From Aphis gossypii (lineage: Eukaryota; Arthropoda; Insecta; Hemiptera; Aphididae): a DNA stretch of 64,000 bases. Positions 1 through 13,061 of this stretch are shown in pieces. Every line of letters begins with the position of its first letter. Positions within the stretch are counted from its first letter, which is position 1. The notes under the pieces are model-generated. The model was given only the letters and a program-made list of their open reading frames with translations. It was not told the DNA's origin and did not search any database. The translations under genes and the position numbers were made by a program. The stretch spans positions 46,787,260-46,851,259 of the forward strand of contig NC_065530.1 in the NCBI RefSeq assembly GCF_020184175.1, written 5' to 3'.

Positions 1-3000
1 TAGAAAGTATCGTTTTCGATGATAATCTGTATACGAATTTTTGGGGAATTTCAATAACTGCAACCGTATAGCTACAACCAATACGCAGGTATTGTATAAT
101 ATTATTATTATTATTCGAATTGAAAACAGGTACTATTTGCTCATAGAACAGTCGACAGTATTTTGTAATATAATACAGTCAAGTCAACGTAATCACTCCC
201 ATAATCTACACAAAATTCTAAGTCCAAACACAAATTCAACTCTTAAACAATCACTTTTTAAAACAAAAAAACAATTTGTTCAACAAAATATAAACTTATT
301 ATTAAGTTAAGTATGCCCCTTATTAATGTATAATATGTTACAATTTAAGTCACCTCTGGACCAATGGCCACAGCTGTCACGGTGTTATTTGTTTAATAAA
401 AAAAATAAATAAATAACACATTCTACTTATCACAAGATCAAATACCTAGCACAGTAAATTTAGTCGAGAAGCATTTGTTTATGTTTTAAAATATCCACTG
501 TAGCGATTTCGTTCATTTTTGTTTAAGTATAGACACTCTAATAAGATCTATTTCAAATACCGTTGATATATACCGTGGCGTATATCCCAAGATTAACCCT
601 AAGATTGTTTTATTGAACGATGACAAATGACTAAACTGAATAATTGATGACGTAACGTATCACAGGACTTTAGTTCGTTGCCAATTATTTCTATTGTGCT
701 TAAATCGTTCTACAACTCGCCAATAATCACCAGTAGGTCACATTATATTATATGTTGTGAATATCACATCCATACCAAAATTCTACTTAATTACGATAGT
801 GAAATCGGTTATATGGTACGTAACAAAAAAATTTAAATTATATAAGAAAGTAGGTAGGTACGAACGGATTTTGATTAAAATATCATGCCGATTAAATTTT
901 ACAAAGGTTTATTATTAAGTTCATAAAAAATAAAACTAAGAATATATTTTTAGATGTGTGCTAACTGCTTAAACGACCTTAACTCTGTACGTGCCAAAAT
1001 AAAATTACGAATTCTAATATGAAGTATATTTTTTAAGCTCCACTATAGCTTATTCATATTTTGTTTAACGACAAAAAAATATTTGTTATCATTGTTATTT
1101 CAAAATATCGTCAATATTGAATACCAATCACGAAGTAAAGTGATTATAAAATAATATGTAAAACAGAATACTGGTTATGTTAATATCGATTTTTTTTCTT
1201 TTCAACTAACATAATTTTTATAGACACAAATTCTTAATCATTTTTCCATAAAACCAAACAGTTTAATATCAAATACAAATTCGTGTATGTATTTTGACGC
1301 CGTTTGTATTTAGGTACATAGACCATCGAGATAATTATATATATACGTATCAACTACTTAAAGAACATATCTAAAAAAAAATTATGTCCTAAATTATTTT
1401 TTAAGTAGGTATATATTAACTGACTTGTGAATACCTACTAAAATATGTTTCTTATAGTTATGACCTTTATTGATATTTGACTATGATTTTTCTATTTTTT
1501 GTAACATTTAAAACAATAAATTTCTAACGTAGAAAATTATAAATTCTCATAAATTGTAATTATTATTCGATATTAAAAAAAAATCAAACATTATAACGAA
1601 GGTGTAGTAAAATGGTAAATGGCTGTTTTTCAAACATAATTTTCGATATGGCTTAAACCAATATCAGAATGCACAATATTTAATTAGGAAATAATATTTT
1701 ATACTGTTTACCTCTACTTATACACATTACACATTGATAGGTACGTGTTCAATATTTTGTTTATTTTACAGGGTAATTGAACTTTGAAACTATTATCTGG
1801 CTTGTAACAATTATCTATCGATGAAAATGCAAAAATTAAAAGAAAATACCAATTATTTTTTGAAGTGACATCGTGACGTCGTTTATATAAGGTTGAAGTG
1901 AATTTTATCTGTTAATGCAGTAATTGTTACCGCCTAGGTATATTATTAAAAATCAATTATTATTCATGGCAACTACAATGGTGAATTTTAACAACGATGG
2001 AATAGCGTAAGTGCGTCTTATATATACAGTGTGATTACATGATTACTTAATCATTATATCGCAAATTACATACATTTTTTTTTTACAAAGCGACGTTTTT
2101 GAAAAATTATTTTATTTTTATTTTTTTTGAATAAGTGATTATAACTTAGTATCTAACTATTTGTTTAAAATTAAGGTATAAAAATTTGAAAATTTTCATC
2201 TATAAAAAAATAGTTTAATAGTTTAATTATAAAATTATAAATATATACTTTCAGTGTCATTAAAAAAAATAAAATATATATATATATTAATAAAAAATAT
2301 TAAAAATTGTATTTAATGATTTTCCAAAAAAAAATTGTTTTGTAATGACTAAACTACTAAAGGTAAATTATTGAAAACAATTCCAAAAACGTTATCCAAT
2401 ACGTAACAAGAAAATAAACGTTCATCTTTAAAGAATCACCTTGAATATATATATATATATATATAAATATCATAAAATGTTATAATGATGAAGAACACGT
2501 AATTTATGAAACGTGAAATTATCCCAAATTAAAAGCCATGCTATTTCTGTATTGTACACCACCACCAATACTCGCATACACACCCGGAACGCATATTATG
2601 TTATTAAACGGTTTTCGTGAATTTACTTTAACAATTTTTAATTTTTTACCTTGAAACATGTTTTCATCACTCTAAAATAACTTTCGTCATTCAAGGTACG
2701 TCAAATGTGTGTTTTTTCGATGTTTACATAGTCTTCACACTGTTATCTCTTTCTCTCATTCGCACTCTATCTATCTCCCTTTCACTCTTTCGCAATAAGT
2801 TTTAAATTTATTTTCGAGCTGAACACTGCTCTAGTAGATTGTGCCTTATAGCATCATATTTCAAGTTTATAACAGCAGATATACCGTTAGGCTAAATAAT
2901 ATTGTCTAGGATATTTCGTGAGGAGTCGTAGTTGGGTGTGCTTGAGCACCGCTCTTGTCACTTAGTAATTAGGTCTTCCTAAAAGTCATTTATTGCGGAT

Positions 3001-3488
3001 CCATATTCGATATAATGTTATCAAATAAAATTCAAATGTATGTGATGCAAAACAAGTAATAATAAAACTGTGAAAATTATTCTATTTATGAAGGTCTCCG
3101 AGGGGCTAATAATGGGTATGGAAAAGTTTAGATTGATGGCAAATGCTGCCGTGCGGGAAAGCTTTTTAAAAATATAATATAATTAAACCAAAGTTACGTT
3201 AGCGGTCGTTGTCCTACTCTTGTATTATAAGTAGATATAACACACATTCAAGCGAAGTTAGACTATAAAATAATATAGGCATAGATTTTAAGACGATCAA
3301 TTGTCTCTTACACACATCATCGTAATCCTACACGATGATCCTACTCACCTCCTTTCGACCTGCACTTAAGCCGAGGTTAGAAGATGAATTCGAGATGGTA
3401 GCACCGGCTCGGGTTATTAATAAAATGAACACAAATATATATATTCTACCCTACAGAGTAGTACCTAAGCAGAGAACATCGGCCTCAC
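1..3488. other. AT-rich noncoding DNA, probably intron of the PDZ gene
   Basis: I see no gene here. The stretch is very AT-rich with many homopolymer runs and an (AT)n microsatellite at about 2444-2466. The short open frames (for example 41-310 on plus) have low-complexity translations and no supporting splice signals. Because the PDZ gene to the right ends at 3489 with a strong splice donor in an open phase, this stretch is most likely its downstream intron. That is inference. Confidence 0.5.
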
Positions 3489-6400
3489 CTGTTGGTCGAG
3501 CGCCACCGAGTCGTGTGACTCATCCCAGTCGCAGGGAGACGGGCTGTCGACCAGCAACGGTGGAAAGCGACAGAAATTGTTGACGGGCGACTGGGTCGAC
3601 CGCTCGTAACCGTACAGACCGTTGCCGATTGGTCGCGCAGTAACGTGCTGCTGCTGGTTGAGTTGATGGTTATTGGTCATCGGAATCGGACTGCTGTTGC
3701 TGCTGCTGCCGTTGAACTGAGGAGCGTCCCTGCAATATGATATTGTAATATAAAATGACGTTACGTGTTTAACGCGTTAAGTATAATATATGAAAAACCA
3801 TCTGGTTGGAGAGACACGGTCATATTTTTTAATTCGTAGGGTTATCGTGTAAGTATATGAATTACACAGGTATATAGACACGACGATAACTGGTGGTAAC
3901 AGATGAAATCATTATCCGCCGTTTTTGTGGGAATTATAAATTTTATACCACAGAAAATCCTGACAAATCTACACTATTATCTACACATCATCAACAACGA
4001 ATTTAAGTATAATATAATATACTACCTTTATGCGATCAATTAAACTGTGGTGGATTAGATATATGATTTTATATGTTTTTTAACGTGGTTAAAACTTCTT
4101 TATAAATTTTCCTGATATTTCCGAGAACAATCTTTGAAAGTTTCGAATTTGAATAGGTAACTAACAATAAGTTTTTATTGTCATTTTTTTTGTTTAAAAT
4201 TTTAAAAATTTTAACAGATGACGGCTTTATTAATTTCAATAATAAACAGTAAACGTAGCGGTTGGCAATCTAGTTTATTATTATATTATCTCCAATCGTC
4301 TGTATTACAATATAATATGTATATGTTATATGTTTATACATTAATACCTTTGTATAACTAGTGTTATTGACTGGTCAGCGTTGCCGAACAAATTTTGAGC
4401 GTCCAAATGTCTCAAGTCTCGAGCGTCGTATACTTCGATCTTTCGTACGATGTCACCAACTCTCAAGCTACTTTCACTGGGTGATCTGGCGTATACCTAA
4501 ACATAAAACACGAAAATAAATTTATAAATATTTTCAAGAGACCTTGTCTCCTGATGCCGTTATCGTATTTAGTAATAACAATTGTATATCGTACATAGCC
4601 ACGGCGATAACTACGCCAAAATCAAAAGACGCGTTCAAAAAATTAGTTTGCTCTTTCATATGCCTATGCCTTACTGATTATATGAATAATGTTCGACACG
4701 TGCCATGTCGGAATTGTGTGTGCGTGTGCATGTGTTAAGTAAACTAAAGTTCAACGTTTCATAGATATTTGTAATATGACCAAATATATTTTGTACCTAT
4801 ATAATATTATACATATATTAAAATTGTATTGCAACCCATATGTTCGTACGCCTTTGTGCCGACTGCTCCCTGAAGTCGCTGTCGTTCAACAGACACGCAA
4901 ACATTATACTTATCGAGACATTTGCTTAGCCTATATTGACTGTGCCCACATGCATTTAGAACGAGCTGGTTGGTATAATACACGCATAATATAGTAATTA
5001 ACGGTAAAGCGAAGTAAACTGGATGCACTGCCGGTCTATATATATAGGTAGTATGATATAATACAATTCTACCTAAAATATCAGTATATTATGTGTATGG
5101 TTTACGGAAGTAATATAATAGTATATGTACCCATAATATAACCTGTAATATAATATTGAATATGCTCGTTTTTGACCGACTCCCGCCACGGTTAAAATGA
5201 AACCGTCCATTTTTGTCGATAATATTAATATCGTGTAATATAAGAGTTGTAAAAGTGTACAACTCATTAATATATAATATATATATATACCTATTAATAT
5301 TATGTTTATCATTATAATAATAAATATATTATAAAAAAATTTCACGCCATCAGTATACCCATGTATAATAGTACTATCAATGACATGCTTGAAGTGTAGC
5401 GTGTAAGGAAATGCCCATTCAAAACTTTTTACTTTTTAATTCATCGCGTCTTAAAGTTAATCGTAAGGGAAATCTGAAGCCAATGTGATTAATGGTTAAA
5501 GAAAATCTAGTATTAATGAGGTTTATATGTTGTGAGAGACTCCACTCACGGGACCCGCCATTCAATGTTGCAGTATTATAGAATGCGACAATAGATCAAC
5601 GGGTAAAATACCGGCAATTATCTTTTCACCAATTGTTTGTAACTTGATACAACACTATACGAAACGAATTACTATGACATTTTAAAGCCATAGCCAAGAT
5701 TTTTACTACGTCTACAGTTTTAAACAATTAAACATATAATTAAATGGTGGATACCTACGGTAAAATAATTCGTTGAAAATACAATTAAAAACACTCGACT
5801 TTTACAAATCTTTTCTCACGTAAATATGTAAATGTTCTACAAAGTATTATTATATTTAATTGCAAACAATCTAAATCAGGACATTATTTTTCTACTTGTT
5901 ATTAACTTTTAACCACTGCAACTTTAAATATTATTAAATGTACTAAAAATTAATTTCATACTATACAAAAATGCATTGATATCGTCATGAAAATTACATC
6001 TTAGTACACGTTTCCATTTCACCGATTAAACTAATGACTTATTCAGCCTAAAATCATTAAAGCTCACATATGTATTTATAAATGGTTAAATTTTGGCAAG
6101 TATAGACATCTTCTGTTACGGAGTATTAAAAATAAGACGACTGAAAATTCTGAAATTATAAATTTTGGCTCAAATACATTAAACGTTTTAATTTGTTTTT
6201 TCCGTGTAGCTTTGAATGTCTAGGTTTAAAAATGCATAGAGAATAATGATAACAAAATATATTAAAAAATATATTTTACTATACATGTTTTAATAGGTAT
6301 TACCCATACGTATATGAGTATATGGAATAAAAAAAGTAAATGTAAACATGTAACTATAACTGTAAAACGTTTAGCATAATATAATATACAAAGTGATTCG

Positions 6401-8298
6401 TTTAGAGATAAACAATAATTTTTTTCTAAAAGATTTAACGTTTTCGAAATATTTGTTTTAGATAATCTGAAATCATAACAAAACAACAATTTATATATAT
6501 ATATATATACTCGTATGTATGTACTTTATATCAATTATATCGCTATCGTTATTTTAAGTTTTTACTTTTTACTTTTTTCAATAACATCATACATATAATT
6601 TATATTTTACATTCCAAAACAGAATATTTTTCTGAGAATTTCATACAAAAATCGAATTTTAAACAAACAAGTACTTAATTATAACTAATTTTAGAATATT
6701 TAGATTAGTGGAATGTTGGGCCAATAATTTGAGTTTTTATGTGAGGCTTAGCGGCTATGCAAGAATGATACTCCGCTCATAAAACTTTTAATACTTATGA
6801 ATTATACAATAACTAGTTAAAAATAAATAAATATAGGTACTTTACATAATGTGTAAAAGAATACTTTCAAAAACGTTAATACTTTTCTAGAAAATAATCT
6901 TTTAAAAAAATCACATTGTAGGTACCTATAAAGTATAGCTAGGTAAATAATATAATTTATACAATAATTAAAATGTGTTGAGCTGTAGGTACACACATCA
7001 CTCGGAAAATAATTTAAATTTTGTGGTCTAATAAATAGGTAAGGTAAGTAAACAATAATCAAACTTTAGAAAACCAAATATTAATAATTACAGCAAACAC
7101 TGATGAGTGATGAAATTGTAATATTACCTACTAAATACTAATAAAGTGAAAACCGTATAAAAACTGTTTAATCGAAAACTGACCACAGATATACCCTCTG
7201 TATTCACCCCTAAGTCAGTCCAATGGCGTATCTAGAATTAATTTTACGGAGGTGTTTTAACATTTAATAGAGTCATGACAAGTAGGGGGGGCTCTACTCC
7301 CACACCATAATCGTAATACATTAACAAAAACCATAATTGATAAAAATTATTATAATAAGTATGTGTTAAGATATTGATGGGGGGTGTTTTAACACCCGTA
7401 TCACCCCCCCCCCTAAATACGCCACTGCCACTGATATAAATATATACATACATAATTCAACAGTTAGTAGGCACTTATGATATGTATAATAATACTTAAA
7501 AACTATCTGAATACAGTAGGTACTAATAAAATACCTAGATATGTTGTTCGGCGAGCGATGGCGCATTATTTGTTTGAAATGCTTTTTGACGGCCTTATAT
7601 TTTATGATGAAAATACTGGTGAAAAACAATAACTTTGAATGTATTTTTATTTTTTTTTGAAAAATGGGTGGCAAAATATGTAATAAATATTTTTTACTTA
7701 TTTTGTCTAAAACCTTTCTATACTTAAAAAAACTAACTAGGTAATACAAATTATATTTACTTTAAATACTATGTAAATATGTAATATAACAATCCTAAGT
7801 ATTGAAGAATTGTAAAATCATTGAAAATACGATCGCTGCCAGACCATCGTTACTCAAGATAATTCAGCCTTATTCTGACGAACAGTAGAACCCAAATTAA
7901 ACAGTATAAGAAACAGTTAACTAGACAAATACGAGGAGTTGGAATAAAATAATAAAAGAATCTTCGATGTAGCATCGCGTTTTTTAGAAATAGTTTTTTA
8001 TTTTAAAAATCGCATTATCATTCTCGCCCATAACAATATCAAGCATCAACATAACATTTGAACACAACACAACGTTTGAAAGAAGTCTGAGCGCTATGAT
8101 TTATAAGTATTCTTAATTAAGAGTTTTAATCCGGAAATTGTGCCATAGTATATAAGTAATAGGTACTTTATCACATACCTTTGTTATGATCAGTGGCGTG
8201 TTGAGATCCGCTCCACCGGCCAACCGGATGCCCCACGGTTGAGACTTGCCCTCTCTCTTGAGAGTCACGGACCACGTGCTCGGCTTTTTTGAACCCAT
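3489..8298 (-). CDS. PDZ-domain protein, Zasp/ALP-Enigma type (5' part; gene continues beyond left edge)
   Basis: Three coding exons read on the minus strand: 8298-8179, 4496-4348 and 3729-3489 (120, 149 and 241 nt; 170 codons). Junctions have AG acceptors and GT donors (AAAG/GTATGT, CAAAG/GTATTA, CAG/GTGAGG) and phases agree (0, then 2). The start is the ATG at 8298; an in-frame TAG lies upstream. Residues ~8-90 form one PDZ domain split by the first intron: the carboxylate-binding loop reads PWGIRLAGGADL, followed by VGDIVRKI and LRHLDAQNL, as in Zasp/PDLIM proteins. The third exon encodes Ser-, Gln- and Pro-rich sequence from CAG-type repeats. In this family the PDZ domain binds alpha-actinin at Z-discs and adhesion sites; LIM domains or a ZM motif would lie further 3', outside the window. 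If the last donor is skipped, the frame runs only seven more codons to a stop, a possible short isoform. The exact paralogue (Zasp52, 66 or 67 type) is unresolved. Confidence 0.75.
4497..8178 (-). other. Large first intron of the PDZ gene
   Basis: This 3.7-kb gap separates the two halves of the PDZ domain. It begins with a GTATGT donor and ends with a TTTAG acceptor on the minus strand. I see no coding exon inside. It contains a hAT-like miniature element (7221-7427) and an (AT)n tract near 6492-6509. The short open frames have low-complexity translations. Confidence 0.6.
7221..7427. mobile_element. hAT-like miniature element (MITE), no clear target duplication
   Basis: The stretch starts CAATGGCGTAT and ends ATACGCCACTG, so its ends are inverted repeats differing at one base. 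Near the right end a G-rich run is followed by TGTTTTAACACCC and a long C-run, which can fold on itself. The end sequence CAGTGGCGTA is typical of non-autonomous hAT elements, and the layout resembles the better-preserved element at 28162-28418. No convincing 8-bp target duplication was seen, so the copy is old or its ends are slightly misplaced. It lies inside the large PDZ-gene intron. Confidence 0.6.
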
Positions 8299-11269
8299 GA
8301 AGATTGCACCGGTCACCGCGTTCTGTGGCTAGTCGTAGCTAGTCACTAATACAACTGCTGTAGGTACAACATATAAAATATAAAAGTAAATCGAATGTTA
8401 TTATAACATGTATCATAAACGATTTGTAGGACACGAGTTATATTTGTACGATATATATATATTATAGGTAGTACTCTATTACAGGGTACGTTATATAAAT
8501 CGAATATTATGACAATAATTTATATTATTACTATCGTAAAAATAATATATATTTAAAAATGCTGCTGCGGGAGGTACAGCGTATATTACGGCTACGTTTA
8601 ATGAATATATACTGCAGCATACACGCGTATGTTTGTGTATGTGTATGCCTGTTTGGTCGCAGCTGTGCAGTGTGTACACCTCTGCCGAATTCAGAACATA
8701 ACATAATAATATAATATATTTGACGTGTAGGTACATAGGTATATGGTACGCTACATGCAGGTACGAACGTGTTGAGTGTAATAAAATGATGTATACGTCA
8801 TTGTTTTGCGAGTCGCGCAAATCGCAATGTATTTGGCGATGGTGATAATATCATATTTATTATACATAGACGCCAAAAAATATCAAATGCCAAACACTAA
8901 CGTGTACACGGTAAACATTGCTATAGTTAGGTACATACACAATGACAAGGCGTATATAGGCGTATTATACAGAGCGGTTCTGTATATAATATCAAAAAGC
9001 TTTGACTTTACCATGGACAGATTTTGAAAATTAGATACGCTCGCAATTCCGAAATCGTGCCATTTTAATACACGACCGAGTGTTCGTTTTTATCTAAGCT
9101 GTTGCGAGTGATGTGCCGATTATATCGTTCCAAATCCACAACATACAGCCTATACATTTTCTGAAGTGCAATACTATAACATATAAAATACGTTAACCGT
9201 TTTTAGTTTAAAAGTGCGTAAACATTCACAACGTCTGCGCATTGCAGTGATAACAACAAGAAAAATCGATGCTATATACTGTACATAGTACAAATTTAAA
9301 AACAATTGTCCCGATGTGTAAGTGATAACTGATGGTAGTTCGATTGAAACGCTCTCGCAACGTTTTCGAAATATTACGCTCGAATAGCAATTCAGACTTT
9401 ATCAAATCATCACCAAAAACACGACGTAATGGCATGATGTCACGAAAAACTGCATAATATAATGAAATCATCAAAAAAATATGTACCAATAAACTCTAAA
9501 GGCTACCATATTATCATCAGCTAACTTTCAATTGATGTCAAAATCGAAGATTAAAATATTACACATTTCGTATATCATCAATTACAGGCACATAGATGAC
9601 AAAAAAAAAAAAATTAAAACTTGTACTCGTAAATCGAACAATCATAAAAAAATAAACAAGTAAAAAATATTTAGTATAGCATTTCGGAGGTGGTTGATTA
9701 TGATGCACTCTCAAATCCGCCTCCCTAAACACGCGACCGTTACGATGTTATTGAGGTGTGCAATGCTTGTAATGTGAACATTTGTCAACGTTCATATTTT
9801 TAAATTGTATAGTAAATTTCATATTTTTTAATTTATTGATCATAAAAAAAATAATAATAACTATCCATGCTTATAGAAATATCTATAATTTAAAGTTCAA
9901 TAAATAATATTAATATTCTTTTTTTAATTTAAATCGTAAATCATTTATTATATAGTGAGTATGTAAACATGACAAATAAATAAATCTAAATTTGCTGATA
10001 TAGATCAGTTATACGGTTCTAAACAGACTGACTTGATGTATCAACTTTATAATACCAATTGTGAATAATATGAATTAACGGTTTCGTTTTAGTGGTATCT
10101 GCAGGTAGCAAAATGATTTTCTTTCGGCTAATATTGAGTGTGAGTTACTGTTACAAAAATGACAATGTAAATTGTTCTGAAGCCTCTATATCAGCAGACA
10201 AGTAGTAGTTTAGTATATGAAGTATTTCCTTTGGCCTCGCTCTTCTCTCTATTATTTTCATGTTATTATTTATTATTATTTTATTAACTATAAGCTTATA
10301 AATTGTTCAGCTTTGTAACAGATGGCCCAATAAATAATTATGTTTAAAAAAACGTGTAAATTAGTATATCATTTCTAATATTAAATAATGTAAAAATAAC
10401 TAGGTAGGACAAGTAGGTATATGATTAATGATTATATTGTGAATTTTCACGTATTAAATATTTGATAAAAGAACAATTAAATAACGGCCAATTACCTACT
10501 TAATAGTCTAATGTCGGGTTGCATAAAAAAAATATTTGATTCATTTAAATTATATAGACCAATTTTAGACAATTAAATCATGTTTAAGAGTTCATTACAA
10601 CTTACTATATCGATAATCGATTCATAAAATATTTAATGATTGTGTATGCAGCTCCGGCATCAATATAATCAGTGAAATTTAAAATATTTTGTTGAATACC
10701 TATTCCAGGTTCATGTGGAGAAATAAATTAAAAGCTTAATGCGTGCCTATGTGAGTCTTAAAAAAAACTGTTAAGTATCTAAAACTATTAAATCTTACAT
10801 TGTAAAGTTATAGATAAATGTTAATTTAAATAGAGAAACAAATTTTGGATTTACGAAAATCACAAGTGATGTAAACATTAAACGCACTTTTTCTCTTCTT
10901 AAAACGTTTTCAGAAACATTATCTACAAAATGATTTACATTAGAAAGGCGGGTTAGGTTTGTGATCTGAAAAACAAAAGTCCGTACCTCCACAAGACACT
11001 CCTCTAGAAACACGAAAAACCTCAATAATTTGAAAATACAATATCTCTAAATAGACAGGTATATACATTTTACTTATTCTAAAAATCTGCAGATTTCGAA
11101 TAACCCTACTGTATATTATTGGAGAAAAAGGGACGAACGTGTTTGGTGAATCACCCAGCTGTACGTACAGACACATATTATCGCATTTCCCGAGGTTTCC
11201 GTTAAACGTATATTTCGTGTTTATTTTTTAAGCACAATAATAATTGATCATTACGCGTATAGGTACAAC
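8299..11269. other. Noncoding DNA upstream of the PDZ start codon
   Basis: No recognisable gene. The open frames (8491-8820 minus, 8806-9027 plus, 9226-9489 minus, 10795-11176 minus) have low-complexity translations, no recognisable domain and no matching splice structure. A weak acceptor (CCACAG) sits about 24 nt upstream of the PDZ-gene ATG, so a separate 5' UTR exon further right is possible. Confidence 0.45.
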
Positions 11270-11820
11270 GCGCACGCGTGTTCGGCCAATTTTTGGAGCG
11301 TGATGGACTCGCGTGCCACCGCGATGAGTCAATAATAATAATAATAATAAATAATAATCATACTAATAATAATAATATGTCATAACGTGCGGCGCCTATC
11401 GTACCTATATAATAATATTATCGCTGTCGCGCGTGCGTACGATGATATATATATTATATTGTATACAACGTGTGCGGCTGTGTTGTACACGCGTGGGCGG
11501 TCGATCTGCAACCTGCGGCGGCAGCCGTGAGGAAGCTGCGACGGTCCGGATGCGGAGAACGGGCGACCGGATGCGGCTGTGATCGATCGCGGAAACGATT
11601 ATTGGACCGTTGTATATACGACGTGCACGGTTCGCGATCGACGATTTGTGTGTCGGCCGACGGTTCAAGACTATTGTGTGAGTGATTGCAGCAGCCGCGT
11701 CGCGTCGTACAATGGGTCCGGCACAATTCACTGCGCGAATGATGGACGGGCTAGCGAACTACGCGGCTATCGCGGGTCGCGAGCGACTGCGGGTCGGGAA
11801 AAGTGCCAAAATACATAATA
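11270..11820. promoter_or_regulatory. CpG-rich island, candidate promoter or 5' UTR exon
   Basis: This stretch is far richer in G, C and CpG than its surroundings (CGCGCACGCGTG near 11269, many CG steps at 11470-11800). All frames on both strands are open but short and mutually overlapping, as expected from composition rather than coding. A splice-donor-like GTGAGTGA occurs at 11680 on the plus strand. In AT-rich insect genomes such islands often mark first exons and promoters. It could serve the minus-strand PDZ gene, 3 kb away, or an unrecognised plus-strand transcript. Strand and target are undetermined. Confidence 0.4.
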
Positions 11821-12451
11821 ATAATATTATATACGTATATAGGAGAGTCGAGTGCGGAAAAAAAAAATAACAAACCAAACGCTGTAAAAGATATTTAAAA
11901 TGCGCGAGCTTGCAGTATATACCTATACGCAATACCGTCGGTTATTTATTACAGCCAACGGTTTTCATTATTATTATTATTGTTGTTGTTGTGGTTGCGT
12001 CCGGGTCTGCGTTTCGTAATCGATTTTATGGCTATTGCTATTTTTTTACTTTTTTTTTTTCGCATCCTCTGACGGGATCCCGCCCGGAAGACGAGAATAT
12101 CTGAAAATAGCGCGTATCGCATAATAATATATTATGTAAATAATGTTAATAATTATATTGTGCCGAACGATCGGCCGGCGGCCGCATACTCCACTAAATT
12201 CAAGCATTGTACCTAATTGAACTTTATAACGCATGAACCCATTTCTCCAAAGACAATAATCAAAACGATCAAATTAAAAATTCATATAATATATTTTTTC
12301 ACTTTGTCATAAATATACTTATCACTTCTTAGTTATTACAATTCTAATATTTAATTTACCTACCCAATTCAAATAAATAATCAGTTGGGATAAAACATTA
12401 GAATATCAAGTAAACATAGCGTTTCCCAATTTTTACAATTTTGATTATCTA

Positions 12452-13061
12452 TAGGTTGTTTTTGAAATGAATGAGGACATTAGTAAACGCTTACTCACTG
12501 TGATGAACCAATGAAGATTTTTTTGAAAATTTTTTTCTATCTTCAAAATCTGGGTTTCTTCTAGTTATTTTTAGAAAATTATCTTAAATGTAAAAATAAA
12601 CGTTCTGATTGTATTTTTTTGCGAAATTCTCATACGAATCGAGACGTCACGTAGTTTTTGAACTTTCGCGCTTTTTTGACGCTCGAATCGCCGACTAATA
12701 AAAAAGTGGTGTGACATATCGATTTGTATGAGAACACTGCAAGATTAACGGTGGTGTTAGTTATTTTTTGTTATTCAACATACATGATTAACCAACAGAT
12801 TATTTTACATTGTAAACTAATTAAAAGATGAAATAATAACATAATTATGATTAACAGAGCTGGAATAAAAACAAGAAATTCAGTATTAAATACACAAATA
12901 GTTAGTTTCTCTTATCTCAAACTTATGACATTATGGATTTTATTTATACACCTAAAACACATAACATGGCAATAAATTAGATCATTTCAAAAAAATCTTC
13001 ATTGTGTCATCAAAGTGAGTACACGTATACTAATGTCCTCATTCATTTCAGAAACACTCTG
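12452..13061. mobile_element. Foldback/MITE element with ~80-bp imperfect terminal inverted repeats
   Basis: The left arm (about 12452-12532) and right arm (about 12985-13061) are inverted copies over roughly 80 bases with a few mismatches. They share GAAATGAATGAGGACATTAG, a CACT-TGATGA block and CAATGAAGATTTTTTTGAAA. Both ends are flanked by TA (12450-12451 and 13062-13063), matching a TA target duplication as made by Tc1/mariner-type transposases. The outer ends read TAGGTTGTTTTTG and, inverted, CAGAGTGTTTCTG. No coding capacity is seen, so it would be moved in trans. A second, nested hairpin lies inside at about 12630-12745. Superfamily assignment is inference from the TA duplication. Confidence 0.75.
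12630..12745. repeat. Nested inverted repeat inside the foldback element
   Basis: TTCTCATACGAATCGAGACG (about 12629-12648) is repeated in inverted form as ATCGATTTGTATGAGAA (about 12719-12735). The arms are about 24 bases with four or five mismatches, around a ~65-base centre that includes TTTTTGAACTTTCGCGC. It is off-centre within the larger element at 12452-13061, so it may be an independent older insertion or an internal symmetry of the element. Confidence 0.6.

Noticed and set aside
41..310. Plus-strand 89-codon open frame
   Set aside because: Asn/Ile-rich translation typical of AT-rich noncoding DNA; no splice signals or family match.
8189..8200. CAGTGGCGTG resembling a hAT terminal repeat
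   Set aside because: It lies inside the PDZ coding exon and is explained by the antisense of the conserved protein sequence; no partner repeat. The same holds for the match at 33171 in the membrane-protein exon.
11405..11870. Several overlapping open frames on both strands in the CpG-rich block
   Set aside because: They overlap each other in all frames, have Arg/Cys/Ala-rich translations explained by GC content, and no domain is recognisable.
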